The notes: a model not told the origin generated them from the sequence alone. A stretch of 5,929 nt of DNA from an uncultured Lachnospiraceae bacterium (GCA_947628025.1 CANQYH010000205.1:1-5929), one strand, 5' to 3'. Counted from the stretch's first letter, positions 1 to 5,929 are shown. Numbers and translations are program-made.

Positions 1-1224
1 CCACAGGAGGAGGCCCCGGAGCCGTCCCCGGAGCCGTCCCCGGAGCAGCAGGAGCGGATCGCCTCCGCCGTTGATGAGCTCCAGGACCAGGCGGAGGACC
101 TGGGCAGGAACGCGGAGAGCCGTGTGCTGTTAGAGAGCCTGAAGCCGCGAAAGAGCGCGTCCGGAGAAGACGCGGAGATACGGGAAAGAAGGAAAACGCA
201 GGAGAGCGGGGAACGGGCGAATGGCTTTGACGGGGAGGATCTGCGGGAGATCGCAGCCATGGAGCATGTGATCCGCGTCGCCCGGATCTCGGAGATGTAC
301 GGCGCGTCCCCGCAGATCCTCCCGGTCGCGGGGAAAGAGGGTTCGGAGCCGCTGTTTGATATCTGCGGGTACGATGAGCCGGAAAAGGACGGGCCGTTCG
401 CGGATCGCGTGTACCGGATCGTGGACGGGAGACTGCCGGAGAATGGGACGGAGATCGCGATCAACCGGTATCTGGCGGAGGCAAACGGGCTGCAAACGGG
501 CGATCGGGTGTCCTTTCAGTCTGAGGGGCAGGAGCCTATGGAAACGGTCGTCTGCGGGCTCTTTTTGTCCGGCTCGGAACAGGACCAGACGGAAAATGTG
601 GCGGCCGTGAACCGGACGGAAAATCAGATCTTTGCCGCGCCGGAGTTGGTCAGCGCCCTTTCCGGTACCGATGCCTGCGCCCGGGCGGCGGTCTATGTCG
701 GCGACCCGGAATCTCTGGAGGCGGTGAGAGCGGCGCTTGCGGAGCATTTCGGGGACAGGGCGGCCGTAAGCGTCATGGACAATACCTATCAGAAGCTCCG
801 TCAGACCATCGGGCAGACGGACCGGGTCATGCTGCTGGTCCTTTGGCTGACGGTTCTGATGGGCGGCACGGCGGCGGGACTTTTGCTGGCGATGCAGACC
901 CGGGGCAGGAAGCGGGAGATCGCCGTATTGTTCAGCCTTGGCGAGCCGAAGCGGGAGATATGCCTGCAGATGCTTACGGAGGAGCTGTGCCTGTACGGAC
1001 TGGGATTCGCGGGAGCCTGGGCGGGATTGTCGCTGGTTCTGCCGGCGATCGGAGAACGATTGGACTACCTGCGGGAAAACGCGGCGGCGCTTTCCCTGTC
1101 CTGGAGGGAGGGGGCCCTGTTCTTCGGCGCGGGGCTTGGCGGAACCGCCGTATTGACGGTGCTCTCCGTCTGGCCCTATATGAGAAAACAGGTCAGGGAG
1201 ATCCTGACGGAAATGGAGGAATAA
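1..1224 (+). CDS. FtsX-like ABC transporter permease, C-terminal part (5' end outside window)
   Basis: The reading frame is open from base 1 to the TAA at 1222-1224, giving 407 visible residues. A GTG at 124 could start a shorter protein, but that would lack the N-terminal membrane helix this family needs and has no ribosome site, so the true start lies upstream. In order there is a Pro/Glu-rich stretch (about residues 1-15), a highly charged and probably disordered or coiled linker (to about 80), an extracytoplasmic MacB-like domain (about 85-265, with the family-typical 'GRLPENGTEIAIN' stretch and 'NGLQTGDRV'), then three membrane segments (about 276-298, 329-350, 371-390). The cytoplasmic loop after the first carries 'GRKREIAVLFSLG', the usual FtsX motif that contacts the ATPase. 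The C-terminus 'VREILTEMEE' resembles that of the next gene. It should pair with the next permease and the ATPase downstream. Substrate unknown; family call is firm, function inferred. Confidence 0.88.
   Translation, partial: PQEEAPEPSPEPSPEQQERIASAVDELQDQAEDLGRNAESRVLLESLKPRKSASGEDAEIRERRKTQESGERANGFDGEDLREIAAMEHVIRVARISEMYGASPQILPVAGKEGSEPLFDICGYDEPEKDGPFADRVYRIVDGRLPENGTEIAINRYLAEANGLQTGDRVSFQSEGQEPMETVVCGLFLSGSEQDQTENVAAVNRTENQIFAAPELVSALSGTDACARAAVYVGDPESLEAVRAALAEHFGDRAAVSVMDNTYQKLRQTIGQTDRVMLLVLWLTVLMGGTAAGLLLAMQTRGRKREIAVLFSLGEPKREICLQMLTEELCLYGLGFAGAWAGLSLVLPAIGERLDYLRENAAALSLSWREGALFFGAGLGGTAVLTVLSVWPYMRKQVREILTEMEE
14..46 (+). repeat. 12-bp in-frame tandem repeat (about 2.75 copies)
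   Basis: The unit CCCCGGAGCCGT occurs at 14-25 and 26-37, with nine bases of a third copy at 38-46. It is a multiple of three and encodes a Pro-Glu-Pro-Ser repeat in the permease linker, so copy-number change would lengthen or shorten the linker without breaking the frame. The array may extend left of the window. Confidence 0.85.
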
Positions 1225-1225
1225 C

Positions 1226-2656
1226 ATGAATCTGTTCGGTTTAAGTATCCGCTGCCTGGCGCGGAAAAGGGTGCGGACGCTGCTGCTGTTCGCCATCGTG
1301 TTTTCAGCTTCGGTCTTTATTTACGCGGGATGGGCCTGCCGTACGGCCAGCGTCCGGACGCAGTCGGAGGGGAAACGCGCGGTCGGCGCATCGTTTCGCC
1401 TGGAGCAGAACGAGGCCAACCGGCATGTGCGTTCGTCGGAGGCCCTGAAAAAGATCGGGAAAAGTACCAACGGCAGCGCGGACGGCACCCATGTGGAGCA
1501 GCTGGAGTCCGGGGCCTGGATGGTGTGGCACGATCATTCCTTTGAAACGCTCCTGATGGACGATATCCTGACGCTGGCCGGTCAGCAGGGGATCGCGGAA
1601 TACGATATTACGACGGCCAACATCGTCGTGGAGCTGACGAACGCCGCGCGGGTGGAGGATCCGGATATGGAGCATGACAGGGAGGGCAACTGGGTCTCGC
1701 TGCGGGGCGACCGGGAGCTGCGTCTCAACATGAACGTCCAGAACGGCAACATCGAAGTGAGGGAGGGACGTATGATCGTGTCCGGCGATGAGAACGTATG
1801 CGTCGTTTCCCGGGAGCTGGCGGAACTGAACGGGCTGAAGCCGGGAGATCGTCTGGAATTTGGCGAACGGAATCCGTCGGAAACGTCCGCCGCACAGCAG
1901 GCTGAGATCGTGGGGATCTACGATACAGTGCAGAAAATGACGCCGGTCATGTACGGGGACGCCTACCGGAGCGAGAACATTATTTTCACGGATTTGCGTT
2001 TCCCGGAAAAGGCGGAGGGACGCGAGGGCGATCCCCTGTACGAATACGCGGTCTTCTGGGTGGAGGATGCGGACGAGTATGACGCGGTGAAAGAGCGGAT
2101 GAAAGCGGCGGATATCGCCTGGGAGCGCTACGATTTTCTGGACAATACGGGCATGAGCGACACGGTAGCTTCCAATTTCGGGGATATGGAAAAGCTCAGC
2201 ACGATACTTCTGGTCCTGGTCATCGGGGCCGGGGCGGCGGTTCTGTTTCTGGTATTTCTGTTCTGGCTGGGCAGCCGGACCCACGAGATCGGTGTGTTTC
2301 TGGCGCTTGGCCGCAGCAAGGGAGCAGTCGTCCTGCAGATGCTTTTGGAGGGGATGCTGATCGGTGCCGCCGCCTTTGGGCTGGCTACGGCCTGCGCGCC
2401 TGCGGTCTCCCAGAGCGTCGCGGATTATCTGGTGGGATATGAGCTGGAGCAGGAAGTGTCGGAAAACGCGGCCGAGGGCCTGATGCTGTATCTGGATGAG
2501 GGAACGGAGGTCCTGGGGGTCGAGGCGGCGGTGACGGCGGAAGTGATCCTGGGGTCGGCCTGCTGCGTATTGGGAATGATCGCGGCGGCCGTGCTTTTGT
2601 CCTGCGCGCCGCTGGCGCCGAAAAAGCCGCGGGAAATCTTGAGCCGGATGAGCTGA
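1226..2656 (+). CDS. FtsX-like ABC transporter permease (complete)
   Basis: This is a 476-residue membrane protein with the standard MacB/FtsX layout. A hydrophobic helix lies at about residues 17-36, followed by a large extracytoplasmic domain (about 40-320, with 'EVREGRMIVSGDENVCVVSRELAELNGLKPGDRLEF', shown here only as the family-typical region 178-212), then three helices at about 325-348, 374-395 and 438-460. The loop after the second helix has 'RTHEIGVFLALGRSKG', the conserved FtsX motif. The C-terminus 'KPREILSRMS' is typical of clostridial FtsX-like permeases. The ATG at 1226 lies one base after the stop of the previous permease and is preceded by GGAGGA at 1215-1220, inside the last codons of that gene, so the two are almost certainly translated from one mRNA. 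The partner is expected to be the upstream permease, as a heterodimer, with the ATPase downstream. Exported substrate or signalling role is not visible. Confidence 0.92.
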   Translation: MNLFGLSIRCLARKRVRTLLLFAIVFSASVFIYAGWACRTASVRTQSEGKRAVGASFRLEQNEANRHVRSSEALKKIGKSTNGSADGTHVEQLESGAWMVWHDHSFETLLMDDILTLAGQQGIAEYDITTANIVVELTNAARVEDPDMEHDREGNWVSLRGDRELRLNMNVQNGNIEVREGRMIVSGDENVCVVSRELAELNGLKPGDRLEFGERNPSETSAAQQAEIVGIYDTVQKMTPVMYGDAYRSENIIFTDLRFPEKAEGREGDPLYEYAVFWVEDADEYDAVKERMKAADIAWERYDFLDNTGMSDTVASNFGDMEKLSTILLVLVIGAGAAVLFLVFLFWLGSRTHEIGVFLALGRSKGAVVLQMLLEGMLIGAAAFGLATACAPAVSQSVADYLVGYELEQEVSENAAEGLMLYLDEGTEVLGVEAAVTAEVILGSACCVLGMIAAAVLLSCAPLAPKKPREILSRMS

Positions 2657-2674
2657 TTTTGCAACTATTAACTC

Positions 2675-2706
2675 GCAGTCATGATTGACTGCACTAATTA
2701 TATTAG
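2675..2706. promoter_or_regulatory. Two adjacent dyads in the permease-ATPase gap
   Basis: The 61-bp gap is strikingly AT-rich compared with its neighbours. It contains a perfect 7-bp inverted repeat, GCAGTCA (2675-2681) and TGACTGC (2686-2692), around TGAT. Two bases later comes a second dyad, CTAAT (2694-2698) and ATTAG (2702-2706), around TAT, whose right arm overlaps the first two bases of the ATPase ribosome site. These could be an operator or small mRNA hairpins that tune ATPase translation. No T-run follows the first stem, so it is not an intrinsic terminator, and no well-spaced promoter is seen. Function is inference. Confidence 0.4.
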
Positions 2707-2710
2707 GAGG
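2705..2710 (+). promoter_or_regulatory. Ribosome binding site deciding the ATPase start
   Basis: AGGAGG at 2705-2710 sits seven bases before the ATG at 2718. It rules in this ATG over the in-frame TTG at 2685, which would add eleven residues, lies within the 7-bp dyad, and has no ribosome site. Confidence 0.85.
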
Positions 2711-2717
2711 CGGCGCT

Positions 2718-3428
2718 ATGTTGGAGCTGGAAAATATTGAATATTATTATCCGTCGCAAAAAGACAAGATGATCCTGGACGGCGTTTCGTACTGCTTTGA
2801 AGAGGGGCGGATGTACGCGGTCCTGGGGGCCAGCGGCTGCGGAAAAACGACGCTTTTGTCGCTGATGGCCGGTTTGGACGTCCCGGTCGCGGGCAGGATC
2901 CTGATCGATGGAAAAGAACTGCGGAAGAACGCGCTGAACCTGCACAGAAAAAACGACGTTTCGCTGATCTTTCAGAATTATAATCTGATCGATTACCTGA
3001 AGCCGGTCGAAAATGTGAAGCTGGGAGGGAAAGCGGACGCGGCCAGGCTTCTGGCGCAGATGGGCATCGACGCGGCGCAGCGGCAAAGGAACGTGCTGCA
3101 GCTGTCGGGCGGTCAGCAGCAGAGAGTCGCCATCGCGCGGGCGCTGGCCGGCCGGGCACCGGTCCTTTTGGCGGACGAACCGACGGGGAATCTGGACGAA
3201 GATACCGCGAACGAGATCATCGCCATTTTCCGGAAGCTGGCGCATGAACAGGGAAAGTGCGTGATCGTCGTGACCCACAGCCGGGAGCTGGCCCAGCAGG
3301 CGGACGTGATTCTGCAGCTGAGAAAAGGAAAGCTCTCGGAGGAAGCATGTGAGTCTGCAGGGACAGAGGACGAAACCGGGGAAAGAAAACGTGGAAAAAC
3401 CACCGGGCAAGAGCCGGACGGGAAGTAA
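2718..3428 (+). CDS. ABC transporter ATP-binding protein (MacB/LolD/FtsE class)
   Basis: This is a 236-residue cytoplasmic ATPase that powers the two upstream FtsX-like permeases. All catalytic motifs are intact: Walker A GASGCGKT at 37-44, Q-loop Gln86 in 'IFQNYNLID', signature LSGGQ at 129-133, Walker B 'VLLADEP' at 149-155 with catalytic Glu154, D-loop 'GNLD' at 157-160, and switch His187. The 'FQNYNLI' and 'ADEPTGNLD' wording is characteristic of the MacB/LolD/FtsE branch rather than importer ATPases. The nucleotide-binding domain ends near residue 206; the last 30 residues form a hydrophilic, Glu/Lys/Gly-rich tail of no recognised function. The start is the ATG served by AGGAGG. Order permease-permease-ATPase on one strand, with no convincing promoter in between, suggests one operon. 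No linked two-component system or peptide gene is in the window. Confidence 0.94.
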   Translation: MLELENIEYYYPSQKDKMILDGVSYCFEEGRMYAVLGASGCGKTTLLSLMAGLDVPVAGRILIDGKELRKNALNLHRKNDVSLIFQNYNLIDYLKPVENVKLGGKADAARLLAQMGIDAAQRQRNVLQLSGGQQQRVAIARALAGRAPVLLADEPTGNLDEDTANEIIAIFRKLAHEQGKCVIVVTHSRELAQQADVILQLRKGKLSEEACESAGTEDETGERKRGKTTGQEPDGK

Positions 3429-3437
3429 ATCAAAGAC

Positions 3438-3488
3438 AAAAAGGCGCGGCGGGAGCGGATAAAGCCCCGAAAGAACCTGCGCCGCGCC
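3438..3488 (-). terminator. Intrinsic terminator of the AI-2E family gene
   Basis: A perfect 9-bp GC stem pairs 3480-3488 with 3443-3451 (GGCGCGGCG and its complement). Read on the minus strand it is followed directly by five T (A-run at 3438-3442) and then more T-rich sequence. It lies about 60 bases past the minus-strand gene's stop. The loop is long (28 bases), which is somewhat unusual. On the plus strand no T-run follows the stem, so it should terminate only the minus-strand transcript. Confidence 0.75.
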
Positions 3489-3524
3489 GCCCATGCGAAT
3501 CCGAATACCCGGCAAAACTACCCG

Positions 3525-3554
3525 CTGGACGTTCATCCAGTTTATGATTATTTT
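3525..3554 (+). terminator. Weak candidate terminator for the ABC operon
   Basis: CTGGA (3525-3529) and TCCAG (3536-3540) form a 5-bp stem with a 6-base loop, followed by a broken T-rich run (3541-3554). It is the only plus-strand hairpin with a T-rich tail that I find after the ATPase stop, and it overlaps the last codons of the convergent gene. The stem is short, so this is a tentative call. Confidence 0.28.
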
Positions 3555-4804
3555 GCTTTGGCCGCCCTGCCTTTCTGCGGTGCCGTCTTTTCTTCTTTCT
3601 CCGCGGATTCCGGGTGGAACGCACGGTTGTAAGTGGCGATCATCTCTCCGCGCCCGTGGCGTTTCAGACCGGCGTGGGTCAGACGCCGCACGATGTCGTA
3701 GATCACGGCGAACAGCGGCACGCCCACGATCATGCCCACGATGCCCCAGAGGCCGCCGAAGAGCAGGATGGAGAACAGGACCCAGAAGCTGGAAAGGCCC
3801 GTGGAGTTGCCCAGGATCTTCGGACCGATCACATTTCCGTCCAGCTGCTGCAGGACGATCACGAAAATGACGAAGTAGAGGCAGTGCAGGGGATTCTCCA
3901 GCAAAAGCAGCAGCGCGCAGGGGATCGCTCCGATAAAGGGACCGAAAAACGGGATGATATTTGTCACACCGACGATCACGCTGACCAGCGCGGCGGAGCG
4001 GATGCCCATCAGGGTGGTCCCGGCAAAGCAGAGCACGCCGATGATCGCCGAGTCTAAGAGCTTTCCCATCAGGAACCCATTGAACATCCGGTCGGCGTAA
4101 TGGGCCTCCTCCTCGATGATGTCCGCCCAGTTTCCGGGGAAGACGCCGTTTAGCAAAAGCTTTCCCTGGGCGGCGAACTGTTTCCGGCTGGCCAGGAAAT
4201 AGATGGAGATCAGGACGCCCAGAAACAGGTTCTTCACGGTGCTGACAAAGACCGCCAGCTGGGACCCCAGCTCGCCGACCATGGTCTTGATCGTCGGAAG
4301 CAGGCCCGTTTTGAGCCATTCGGTGATCGACGCCGTGGTCCTGCCGGAAAAATCATCCCAGTAGGTCTGCAGCTCCGGCTGGCTCTCCAGCAGATCGTGG
4401 AGCCAGACATTGGCGGCCGCTAATTGTCCGGGAATGGAATTGGCGATGCTGACGATGCTGTTTAGGACCTGCGGGAATACCAGCATGACTAAAACGCCGA
4501 TCAGCACCAGGGCCAGCAGCAGGGACAGCACGATCGCGGCGCCCTCTACAAGCCCGTTCTTGCCGTCTTTGGGCAGATGGAACAGGCGGGTCAGTATCCG
4601 CTCGATCCGGTTGCAGACCGGCGCGAGGATATAGGCGATGACCGCTCCGTAAAGGAACGGGGTCAGGATGACGGTTACGACTCGCACTCCTGCCAGCAGT
4701 TCCCGGAGCCGGAACAGCGCAAAAAAGAACAGCAGGCTGATCACGACGACGGCCACGCCTGTGATGCCCAGCTTGATATATCGTTTGTTTTCCGGATCTT
4801 TCAT
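3548..4804 (-). CDS. AI-2E family transporter (PF01594 / former UPF0118)
   Basis: This is a 418-residue polytopic membrane protein. Hydrophobic segments lie at about residues 11-31, 42-62, 87-112, 183-206, 244-262, 268-300, 306-320 and 338-371, with a hydrophilic amphipathic region (113-180) between the third and fourth. That arrangement, together with 'VGVTNIIPFFGPFIGAIP' (278-295), 'QQLDGNVIGPKILG' (319-332) and 'GMIVGVPLFAVIYD' (357-370), is diagnostic of the family. Known members include E. coli TqsA (autoinducer-2 export), PerM, and Bacillus YtvI/YueF; others act as Na+(Li+)/H+ antiporters, so the substrate cannot be assigned. The C-terminus after residue 385 is a charged Lys/Glu/Ala tail. 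The start is the ATG at 4804-4802 with AAGGAGG nine bases upstream; an upstream in-frame start would add 24 residues that read through the leader hairpin and is rejected. It has its own promoter and terminator, so it is probably monocistronic. Confidence 0.93.
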   Translation of the reverse strand: MKDPENKRYIKLGITGVAVVVISLLFFFALFRLRELLAGVRVVTVILTPFLYGAVIAYILAPVCNRIERILTRLFHLPKDGKNGLVEGAAIVLSLLLALVLIGVLVMLVFPQVLNSIVSIANSIPGQLAAANVWLHDLLESQPELQTYWDDFSGRTTASITEWLKTGLLPTIKTMVGELGSQLAVFVSTVKNLFLGVLISIYFLASRKQFAAQGKLLLNGVFPGNWADIIEEEAHYADRMFNGFLMGKLLDSAIIGVLCFAGTTLMGIRSAALVSVIVGVTNIIPFFGPFIGAIPCALLLLLENPLHCLYFVIFVIVLQQLDGNVIGPKILGNSTGLSSFWVLFSILLFGGLWGIVGMIVGVPLFAVIYDIVRRLTHAGLKRHGRGEMIATYNRAFHPESAEKEEKTAPQKGRAAKAK

Positions 4805-4813
4805 AACGATTAG

Positions 4814-4820
4814 CCTCCTT
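4814..4820 (-). promoter_or_regulatory. Ribosome binding site deciding the AI-2E family gene start
   Basis: AAGGAGG on the minus strand (CCTCCTT on the plus) lies nine bases before the ATG at 4804. It fixes this start over the longer in-frame alternative at 4876. Confidence 0.85.
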
Positions 4821-4834
4821 ATTCTGCAAAAGAC

Positions 4835-4864
4835 TCTCTTTGTCCGCGTCGGGGAGCAAAGAGA
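4835..4864 (-). promoter_or_regulatory. Hairpin in the leader of the AI-2E family gene
   Basis: A perfect 8-bp inverted repeat, TCTCTTTG (4835-4842) and CAAAGAGA (4857-4864), lies between the predicted minus-strand start of transcription (about 4890) and the ribosome site. On the minus-strand RNA the 14-base interior can add about three more pairs (UCC with GGA). A short pyrimidine-rich run (GTCTTTTG) follows it. It could be an attenuator, a stability element or an operator; nothing matches a riboswitch class I know. Confidence 0.5.
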
Positions 4865-4896
4865 TTGTAAGATCACAATTTTATGTATCTTTTGTC

Positions 4897-4925
4897 ATTA
4901 TAACCAAATTTTCCTGCAAATGCAA
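4897..4925 (-). promoter_or_regulatory. Sigma-A promoter for the AI-2E family gene
   Basis: Read on the minus strand, TTGCAT (4925-4920) is the -35 and a perfect TATAAT (4902-4897) the -10, with a 17-base spacer. Transcription should start near 4890, giving a leader of about 86 bases that contains the hairpin at 4835-4864. An interrupted dyad, ATTGT/ACAAT at 4864-4879, sits just downstream of the start. Confidence 0.72.
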
Positions 4926-4971
4926 GATTTTGGCAGAAAATGATGCCGGAAGAAAAAGAACGGAACGGGGC

Positions 4972-5000
4972 TTGCTTTTCGTTTACGCGGCGGGTATACT
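4972..5000 (+). promoter_or_regulatory. Sigma-A promoter for the beta-galactosidase gene
   Basis: TTGCTT (4972-4977) as -35 and TATACT (4995-5000) as -10 are separated by exactly 17 bases. Transcription should start near 5007, giving a leader of about 48 bases. The -35 is weak, which would suit an activated or sugar-controlled gene. No good match to a CcpA cre site or a LacI-type operator is seen in the leader. Confidence 0.68.
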
Positions 5001-5037
5001 TACGGATATAAACGGAACATATGAACGGCGCGTTGCC

Positions 5038-5048
5038 AAGGAGGAGGG
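5038..5048 (+). promoter_or_regulatory. Ribosome binding site of the beta-galactosidase gene
   Basis: AAGGAGGAGGG contains two overlapping Shine-Dalgarno registers: AAGGAGG ends ten bases, and GGAGGG six bases, before the ATG at 5055. The second register has the better spacing, and it fixes this ATG as the start. Confidence 0.8.
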
Positions 5049-5054
5049 AAAAGA

Positions 5055-5929
5055 ATGATCGTACCCAGACACTATGAGGATCTGAACGTCCTGCATGAGA
5101 ATACCATGCCGAATCGGGCGTATTATATTCCCGCGTCGAAGCGGGAGCCGGACCTTGTGATGGAGCGGGAGAGTTCCGACCGGTTCCAGCTGCTGAGCGG
5201 TATATGGAAATTCCGGTATTTTTCCAGTATTTATGACCTGACGGAGGAATTTTATCGGCCGGATCACGACACGGCGGGATTTGATGAGATCCCCGTGCCG
5301 TCCTGCTGGCAGAACCACGGATACGACTGCCATCAATATACGAATACCCGCTACCCGTTCCCGATGGACCCGCCTTTCGTGCCCCAGGACGATCCCTGCG
5401 GCGCGTATGTGCGCCATTTTTCCTATGAGAAATGCGGCGCGGCTCCCAGGGCCTTTTTGAATTTTGAGGGCGTGGATTCCTGCTTTTATGTGTGGCTCAA
5501 CGGCGCGTATGTGGGCTACAGCCAGGTCTCCCACTCCACCAGCGAATTTGATGTGACGGAGTTCATAAAAGAGGGGGACAATGTCCTGGCCGTGCTGGTG
5601 CTGAAATGGTGCGATGGCAGTTATCTGGAGGACCAGGATAAATTCCGCATGAGCGGCATCTTCCGCGACGTCTATCTGCTGAAACGGCCGGAGGAGGGGA
5701 TCTTCGATTATTTCGTGACAACGCCGTTAGACGGGGACAGGGCCCGGGTCTGCGTGAGTTTTTCGTTCTTCCATGAGATCCTGCCGGTCAGGGCTGCGCT
5801 TTACGGCGCAGACGGGAATGTGATTGCTGAGAGCGTCAGCGAGGCCGTGGAAAACGCGGAGGCGCATCCGGTCTGTATGAATACCGAATCCGCCCAGGCG
5901 GAGCTGGTCCTGGATGTGGAAGAGCCGGT
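5055..5929 (+). CDS. lacZ: Beta-galactosidase, LacZ-type GH2, N-terminal part (3' end outside window)
   Basis: The frame runs from the ATG at 5055 to the right edge without a stop, giving 291 codons of a protein that is usually about 1000 residues. It would hydrolyse terminal beta-galactosides such as lactose; no signal peptide is seen, so it is probably cytoplasmic. The visible part covers the GH2 sugar-binding jelly-roll domain (about residues 45-210) and the start of the first immunoglobulin-like domain. Diagnostic stretches are 'VPSCWQNHGYDCHQYTNTRYPF' region 81-102, where Asn97 matches substrate-contacting Asn102 of E. coli LacZ, 'NFEGVDSCFYVWLNGAYVGY' (136-155), and 'SYLEDQDKFRMSGIFRDVYL' (189-208), which holds the aspartate of the sodium site. 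The catalytic glutamates lie beyond the window, so activity cannot be confirmed. Other GH2 enzymes (beta-glucuronidase, beta-mannosidase) fit less well because the YTN and LEDQD motifs are LacZ-specific. It is divergent from the AI-2E family gene. Confidence 0.92.
   Translation, partial: MIVPRHYEDLNVLHENTMPNRAYYIPASKREPDLVMERESSDRFQLLSGIWKFRYFSSIYDLTEEFYRPDHDTAGFDEIPVPSCWQNHGYDCHQYTNTRYPFPMDPPFVPQDDPCGAYVRHFSYEKCGAAPRAFLNFEGVDSCFYVWLNGAYVGYSQVSHSTSEFDVTEFIKEGDNVLAVLVLKWCDGSYLEDQDKFRMSGIFRDVYLLKRPEEGIFDYFVTTPLDGDRARVCVSFSFFHEILPVRAALYGADGNVIAESVSEAVENAEAHPVCMNTESAQAELVLDVEEP

Noticed and set aside
124..1224. GTG at 124 as the start of the first permease
   Set aside because: No ribosome site, the frame is open to the left edge, and the N-terminal membrane helix expected of the family would be missing. 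The AGGAGG at 6-11 also has no start codon at a useful distance.
130..1296. 388-codon minus-strand open frame opposite the first permease
   Set aside because: Low-complexity Arg/Gln/Pro-rich translation, no family features, and no ribosome site; the plus-strand frame shows a clear FtsX-like protein.
2685..2704. TTGACT and TATATT as a promoter for the ATPase
   Set aside because: The two boxes are only 8 bases apart, far too close, and transcription would start inside the ribosome site. No other pair in the gap has good boxes with 16-18 bp spacing.
2703..4319. 538-codon minus-strand open frame
   Set aside because: It runs antisense to the ATPase and out of frame through the AI-2E family gene. 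Its product is Arg/Pro/Gln-rich with no recognisable domain and no ribosome site, a typical shadow in GC-rich coding DNA.
4909..4940. Imperfect inverted repeat TTTTCCTGC / GCAGAAAA over the minus -35
   Set aside because: It needs a bulge and a long spacer, and such AT-rich matches are expected by chance; kept only as a place to look if a shared operator is sought.
5021..5035. Possible cre or LacI-type operator in the beta-galactosidase leader (AACG-GCG-CGTT)
   Set aside because: Only 4-bp arms with an odd centre, and it does not match the cre consensus at the conserved central positions.
4840..5058. Small plus-strand open frame across the divergent gap
   Set aside because: No ribosome site, it spans both predicted promoters, and its product has no coherent features.
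1..5929. CRISPR array, tRNA, rRNA, insertion sequence or attachment site
   Set aside because: No spaced direct repeats, cloverleaf, ribosomal sequence, transposase or terminal inverted repeats were seen on either strand.

Overview
The window looks like chromosomal DNA from a GC-rich, low-AT-bias Firmicute, most likely a gut-type Clostridia such as Lachnospiraceae. This is inferred from the strong AGGAGG-type ribosome sites, sigma-A promoters with 17-bp spacers, short AT-rich intergenic stretches between GC-rich genes, and the style of the proteins (FtsX-type ABC modules, an AI-2E family permease, a long LacZ-type beta-galactosidase). The species cannot be named from this sequence alone.

Layout. 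Positions 1-3428 (+) hold an ABC transporter module: the C-terminal part of one FtsX-like permease (its start lies left of the window), a second complete FtsX-like permease one base after it, and, after a 61-bp AT-rich gap with two small dyads, the ATPase. Positions 3429-3547 are a convergent gap with a clear intrinsic terminator for the minus-strand gene and only a weak candidate for the plus strand. Positions 3548-4804 (-) encode an AI-2E family membrane protein. Positions 4805-5054 are a divergent regulatory region with one good promoter facing each way, plus a hairpin in the leader of the AI-2E family gene. Positions 5055-5929 (+) hold the first 291 codons of a LacZ-type beta-galactosidase that continues beyond the right edge.

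How the genes work together. The two permeases and the ATPase should form one MacB/FtsX-class transporter or mechanotransmission complex: ATPase dimer in the cytoplasm, a permease heterodimer in the membrane, large extracytoplasmic domains outside. Its substrate cannot be read from the window. The AI-2E family protein and the beta-galactosidase are divergently transcribed from separate promoters and need not be functionally linked. All proteins fall into known families. I see no clear sign of an undescribed system; the more interesting signals are regulatory: the dyads before the ATPase, the leader hairpin, and the divergent promoter layout.
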